Shown here piece by piece: positions 37,567-64,000 of a stretch of 64,000 bases of DNA; position 1 is the first letter of the stretch; each line of letters begins with the position of its first letter. Source of the stretch: Amorphochlora amoebiformis (Eukaryota > Cercozoa > Chlorarachniophyceae); the NCBI GenBank assembly GCA_054601695.1, contig BAAHQB010000110.1:496001-560000 (forward strand), written 5' to 3'. Both the position numbers and the translations under genes were made by a program. The notes under the pieces are model-generated. The model made no database searches and was not told the DNA's origin. It was given only the letters and a program-made list of their open reading frames with translations.

Positions 37567-39246
37567 ATGCTCACGGCGACTAGGAGCCTTCGTTTGGTGA
37601 ATCCGCGCTCCAGCACCCTGCTCTTGCGCTCGATTGCAGGTATATGATTGGGACGTTCAGCCTGACGCGTTTAAGAGTGACGGAATTTCCTGTATTTCCA
37701 GTGCGAGGCTTGAGCAGCAGCGCGGTAGAATCCCACATAAAAGTGCACGGCGGCCTGAGCGACGCCGATCGCATTTTCACAAACATCTATGGAGAATATG
37801 ATATTAGTGTCGAGGGTGCTCTCAAGAGGGTAATCAATTTATACATACCGTTGTTTCGTTCGAATGATGTACTAGTATCACGTTGCAGGGGGACTGGTAC
37901 AGGACGAAGGATCTTCTCCACCTTGGTCGTGAGTGGATAATAGATCAAATAAAGAAATCCGGTCTTCGTGGGCGGGGTGGAGCCGGTTTCCCATCTGGAC
38001 TAAAGTGGTCCTTCATGCCCAAGGTTGATAATCGTTCTTTCTTACCTGTGTAACATAAAGTTGACTCAAGTCTCTCACAGTCCAGCGATGGCCGTCCTCA
38101 CTACTTGGTAGTGAACGCGGATGAATCTGAGCCTGGAACTTGCAAGGACCGAGAGATTATGCGTCACGAACCACACAAGCTTGTTGAGGTGTGTCATTCA
38201 TTCAATACGAACTCATCGACTAATACTTCGTATATATACAGGGCTGTGTTATTGCTGGTACCGCTATGGGAGCAAACCATGCCTACATCTACCTCCGGGG
38301 AGAATTTTGGCGTGAGGCTCAGGCGATGGAAAAGGCTGTTGCCGAGGCTTACTCGAAGGGACTGCTCGGCGACAACGCTTGCGGCGCTGGCTTTCCCTTC
38401 CACGTGTACGTTGCTCGTGGTGCTGGAGCTTACATCTGCGGAGAGGAGACCGGTCTCATAGAGAGTCTGGAAGGAAACACCGGCAAGCCGAGATTGAAGC
38501 CCCCTTTCCCTGCCAACGTTGGTCTCTACGGCTGCCCTACCACAGTGACCAACGTTGAGACCGTTGCTGTCGCTCCTACTATCCTGCGCCGCGGTGCCGA
38601 CTGGTTCGCGGGCTTCGGCCGCCAGGGCAACTCCGGAACCAAACTCTATGCTATTTCTGGGAACGTCAAAAACCCGATCACTGTGGAGGAGGAGATGTCG
38701 ATCCCCCTCAAGGATCTCATCGAGATGCACGCAGGCGGTGTCGTCGGGGGCTGGGATAACCTACAGGGGATTATTCCTGGCGGTTCTTCGGTCCCCGTCA
38801 TTCCCAAGGATATTTGTTCCGATGTGCTCATGGACTTCGACGATCTCAAGCGCGTCCAGTCAGGTCTCGGAACCGCCGCCGTGACTGTGATGGACAACAG
38901 CATCGATATGATCAAGGCTATCGCTAGGCTCTCGTACTTCTACAAGCACGAGAGCTGTGGACAGTGCACCCCGTGTCGAGAAGGAACCACCTGGTTGTAC
39001 AAGATGATGAAGAGGATGGAATCAGGCGAGGCCGAGTTGGAGGAAATCGACATGCTCAATGAGCTCACGCATGAGATCGAGGGCCACACAATCTGCGCGC
39101 TAGGAGACGCCGCAGCCTGGCCCGTTCAGGGCCTAATCCGTCACTTCCGTCCACAGATGGAGGAGAGGATTCGTTCATTCAAGGCTGCTAAGGAAATTGG
39201 GCAGGAATCCAAAGAAGGGGAAAAGCAATTCTCCTACGATCCCTGA
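37567..39246 (+). CDS. NDUFV1: NADH:ubiquinone oxidoreductase 51-kDa flavoprotein subunit, mitochondrial
   Basis: Complex I subunit that binds NADH, FMN and iron-sulfur cluster N3 and starts electron transfer in the mitochondrial matrix arm. Five exons (37567-37639, 37702-37829, 37889-38023, 38081-38188, 38242-39246; TGA) give 482 residues, normal for the family. The first about 25 residues, starting [15 protein letters not shown], form an Arg/Ser/Leu-rich presequence; an upstream in-frame ATG (37435) would give an atypical leader, so 37567 was chosen. Seen motifs: [13 protein letters not shown] (92-104), [28 protein letters not shown], and the N3 ligands C387, C390, C393 ([12 protein letters not shown]) plus C433 (HTICALGD). 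All four introns are 53-62 nt and TA-free, unlike the neighbouring genes. A signal AATAAA lies at 39530. A bacterial origin is excluded by introns and presequence. Confidence 0.97.
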
Positions 39247-39387
39247 GACCGCTAAGTTCCGAATGCCGTACATTGGAATTCGTTCTAGAGAGTCCTATTC
39301 CTAGGCATCGTCTGTCTAAACCTGTGCATGAGCGCTGCCGCGCTAGTTAATTTGATGGTTGCATAAATCATAACATATCGCTTTAAC

Positions 39388-39443
<56 letters not shown>

Positions 39444-40345
39444 ATATATATATTATTTAGACTGACGTACGAAACCTCCTTACTCTAGATACTGCAGTTA
39501 GGTTAGGCCAAGCTCTAACTAGTTAGCTGAATAAATATATCGAGTATATGTTTTTTTTTTTATATTATCTACATGTTTATAGTCTAGTATATCTCCAAAT
39601 CTAGTAACATCTATATCTAGTATACACACATATATATATACATTTATTTTTTCTTCATATATCTGCTACAAAACCATTGAAAAAACGAACATAAATTTAA
39701 TATGTATATCTAGATATATATACTAGATGTATCTAGATATACCACGCGCGGCATAGTATAACGTAACGTGGTAGAATATAAATATATATACACATACATA
39801 TAATGTATATATTGTATATATATATTATAATATATATATATATATATACACATATATATATATATATACAGATCTAGAGATATATATATATATATATATA
39901 CATATAATACTAGAATACTAGAATATAATATAGATGTTGTAAACTAAGTTCACAATCAAATATTAGTATGTCTAGTACCATATCATAGCAACCTTACTAA
40001 CCTCTAGACACTTCTCTAGCTTCTAGATCCTAGAGATCTTACTTCACTAGTTTACTATCATCTAGATCATTAACCAGATTAACTAGATTATGATAAAGTC
40101 ATCTAGACTAGCATAGCTTGTACTAGTTACAATCTATAAAAATACGAAAGGAATAAAAGACTTCCAAGTTATTAATTATTTCGCTGAACGTTACGGCAGC
40201 TGCTTATAAATTGCAGACGACTTGATTCCGAACAATGACCATGACGCGCATGGCCACACGACGACTCCACGTCAGTGGTATAAGTAGGTAGTTGCGGCCG
40301 TTGGATTAATATTGATATCGGTGATATCGGCCAGTCTCCGAGGGC
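39247..40345. other. Convergent intergenic region dense in CTAG
   Basis: About 1.1 kb between the NDUFV1 and helicase stop codons. CTAG occurs about 25 times by eye, often as TCTAGA or ACTAGT palindromes and in clusters (for example about 39700-39735 and 40008-40045), with short TA tracts between. AATAAA at 39530-39535 is a candidate NDUFV1 polyadenylation signal. No gene found. Confidence 0.7.
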
Positions 40346-54518
<14,173 letters not shown>

Positions 54519-54676
54519 TGCGGTATTTTAGTTATATTGAGAGACTGATATGCGAATATCTAATTTTGTCTATATTAAACCCGCAGACACGGAATCCAAA
54601 TTCTTTTTTTTAACTTCTCGGCTTTGACGTGTGCAGCGGCCCCCCATTTCTCTTTTGCAACGCCCTTGTGCCAAGG
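54519..54676. promoter_or_regulatory. Bidirectional promoter of the helicase and the R-SNARE
   Basis: Only 158 bp separate the ATG of the minus-strand helicase (54518) from the ATG of the plus-strand VAMP7-like gene (54677). The interval is unique sequence without TA tracts. Both 5' UTRs and core promoters must share it unless non-coding first exons lie inside the neighbouring gene. No TATA box is evident. Confidence 0.65.
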
Positions 54677-60331
<5,655 letters not shown>

Positions 60332-60399
60332 TCCGCACATTTTTTAAAATTAAGGGTGTTAATTAAAATAGTATTTTTCTATATACATATAATACATAT

Positions 60400-60494
<95 letters not shown>

Positions 60495-60498
60495 ATAA

Positions 60499-60530
<32 letters not shown>

Positions 60531-60566
60531 CATTTAATGATATATAACACTAGTAATACGCATATT

Positions 60567-60618
<52 letters not shown>

Positions 60619-61575
60619 GACGGGTTTCTAGGTTTGTATAACTACGTAGACCGTCGTATACATACACAGGTAATTGGTCGCCGTGGATTAAGGCAAGATG
60701 GGAAGTTCGCTAGAAATAGATATTTTAGTCTAGATATCGGCGCAGTTTATTTTGGTGCTTTCGCAAATTATTAATTAGATCGAACAATGGAAAAAATTTA
60801 CTTTATTACTATGATCGAACGTCCAGAATGTGGTAAGGTCAACTTCGGAATTTGGAAATGGTACACTTTAAATTACTAGCCATGAAAAATTACGCTAGTT
60901 CTAGTCATGTAACCTAGGTAACTATTGACTTAAACTAGTTAAAAGAAATACGGAATCCAAGAAGAATTGGACGCGTCTTAATAATTTGATTTAATTCCTT
61001 TTATTTTTCGGCCATCCTTTTATGGCGGGTGCTTTCGGTCAGCTTCAGGGTGAGCGCCTGTAGACATGTTGAATGTGTAGATTGGCTTTTTATCCCTCTG
61101 AGATTGCCGTAATACCAACTAGGGTGTATTTGATAATGTTTGACGGTTGCAAGATTGTTTTTCCGGCTTATGTTTACGCTGTGAGAGCATCTTTCAATAA
61201 CATTTTTGAGAGTACGTCAGTGTGCAGCTGCATTCCTGGGATGTGCGTTCATTCGATGTATACAAATTCATCACATAGTGTGTAAATGCTGTTTGTTCCG
61301 CTCTCCATAACAGCCTATTCTTGATCCGCAGCGTGGACACCACAATGATGTCGCGATGTTAATTGCTCACCCACTTAAGCCATGCACTGAGTCAAATCAT
61401 TTAGGGCGGTTGGCGTCGGTTGCACCTGAATATTAATAGGGGAATGGTAGATCCTTTTCATCAACTATTCCAGTAACATAAAATCTACCTAACTATTTCT
61501 TATTTCTTGAACTACAAATAAATACTAAGTCCAACACCGAGTTTTTGTCTTCACTGATCTTTCTCCTCCACTCAG
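60332..61575. other. Intergenic region downstream of the R-SNARE
   Basis: TA and TG repeats to about 60620, then about 950 bp of unique sequence. CTAG is again frequent near 60730 and 60880-60940. A 70-codon plus frame at 61073-61285 has no family resemblance and no clear splice partners. No gene is called. Confidence 0.5.
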
Positions 61576-61645
61576 GCTGGGCGAAGAACTACAACATCTG
61601 AGAGAGACCCTGCAACGCACGTTTGCCTCCCAGCTGTACGTGTAG
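61576..61645 (+). CDS. Possible terminal exon of an unidentified gene
   Basis: After a good pyrimidine-tract acceptor (TCTTTCTCCTCCACTCAG), 70 nt encode a helical LGEELQHLRETLQRTFASQL ending Y-V-TAG. The heptad-like pattern looks coding. It stops 27 nt before the exchanger ATG and is in a frame that does not join to it in phase. It could be the last exon of a gene lying left, or a non-coding leader exon of the exchanger; no earlier exon was recognised. Confidence 0.35.
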
Positions 61646-61672
61646 ACACGACGAGAACCACTAGGCAAAAAC

Positions 61673-63918
<2,246 letters not shown>

Positions 63919-64000
63919 GTATACAGTATACACATATTATATATACACATATCTATATATATATATATATATAATATATAATATATATGTATATATATAC

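Noticed and set aside
37567-39246. Bacterial nuoF contamination or recent transfer
   Set aside because: Four spliceosomal introns, a mitochondrial presequence and close similarity to mitochondrial NDUFV1 show a native nuclear gene.

Overview
The window is nuclear DNA from an intron-rich, probably unicellular eukaryote. Genes are cut into many short exons (about 18-460 nt, one of 1,005 nt) by GT-AG introns. Almost every longer intron and many gaps are filled with (TA)n, with (TG)n, (CA)n, (GA)n and (AAT)n parts. TAA, TAG and TGA all end reconstructed genes, so the code is standard. A mitochondrial complex I subunit is present, which argues against apicomplexans and core dinoflagellates. I cannot name the lineage. 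All gene models below were joined by hand: each junction has a plausible donor and acceptor, and codon phase carries across it.

Layout, left to right. 1-3833: TA repeats, one weak minus-strand exon and a 1.4-kb unassigned unique block. 3834-8326 (+): bZIP factor with a membrane segment after the zipper (ATF6-like plan). 9373-20659 (+): TKL-type protein kinase of 31 exons, with an N-terminal PH domain split by a FYVE zinc finger and a C-terminal ARM-like helical tail. 21791-28727 (-): unrecognised, basic and helical protein of about 15 small exons. 29527-37139 (-): NOXRED1/P5CR-like Rossmann protein, 13 exons. 37567-39246 (+): NDUFV1, five exons with short introns only. 40346-54518 (-): DDX3/Ded1-type DEAD-box RNA helicase, 29 exons. 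54677-60331 (+): VAMP7-type longin R-SNARE, 10 exons. 61673-63918 (+): 5' part of a Na+/H+ exchanger that runs off the right edge.

The genes look like ordinary unlinked nuclear loci and not an operon or island: respiration (NDUFV1), translation and RNA remodelling (DDX3), endolysosomal membrane traffic (VAMP7, the FYVE/PH kinase, the exchanger) and possibly ER-to-nucleus signalling (bZIP). Two pairs are divergent (helicase/VAMP7 with 158 bp between start codons; Rossmann protein/NDUFV1 with 427 bp) and two are convergent.

Most distinctive points: the FYVE finger inserted in the kinase PH domain; decayed copies of exon 3' ends plus their splice donors, spaced by TA tracts; dense CTAG patches in both convergent gaps; a 60/69-bp tandem repeat that keeps an antisense frame open; a GC-AG intron and a predicted 28-nt intron. 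Long reading frames of Ile-Tyr repeats are TA artefacts and were not called.
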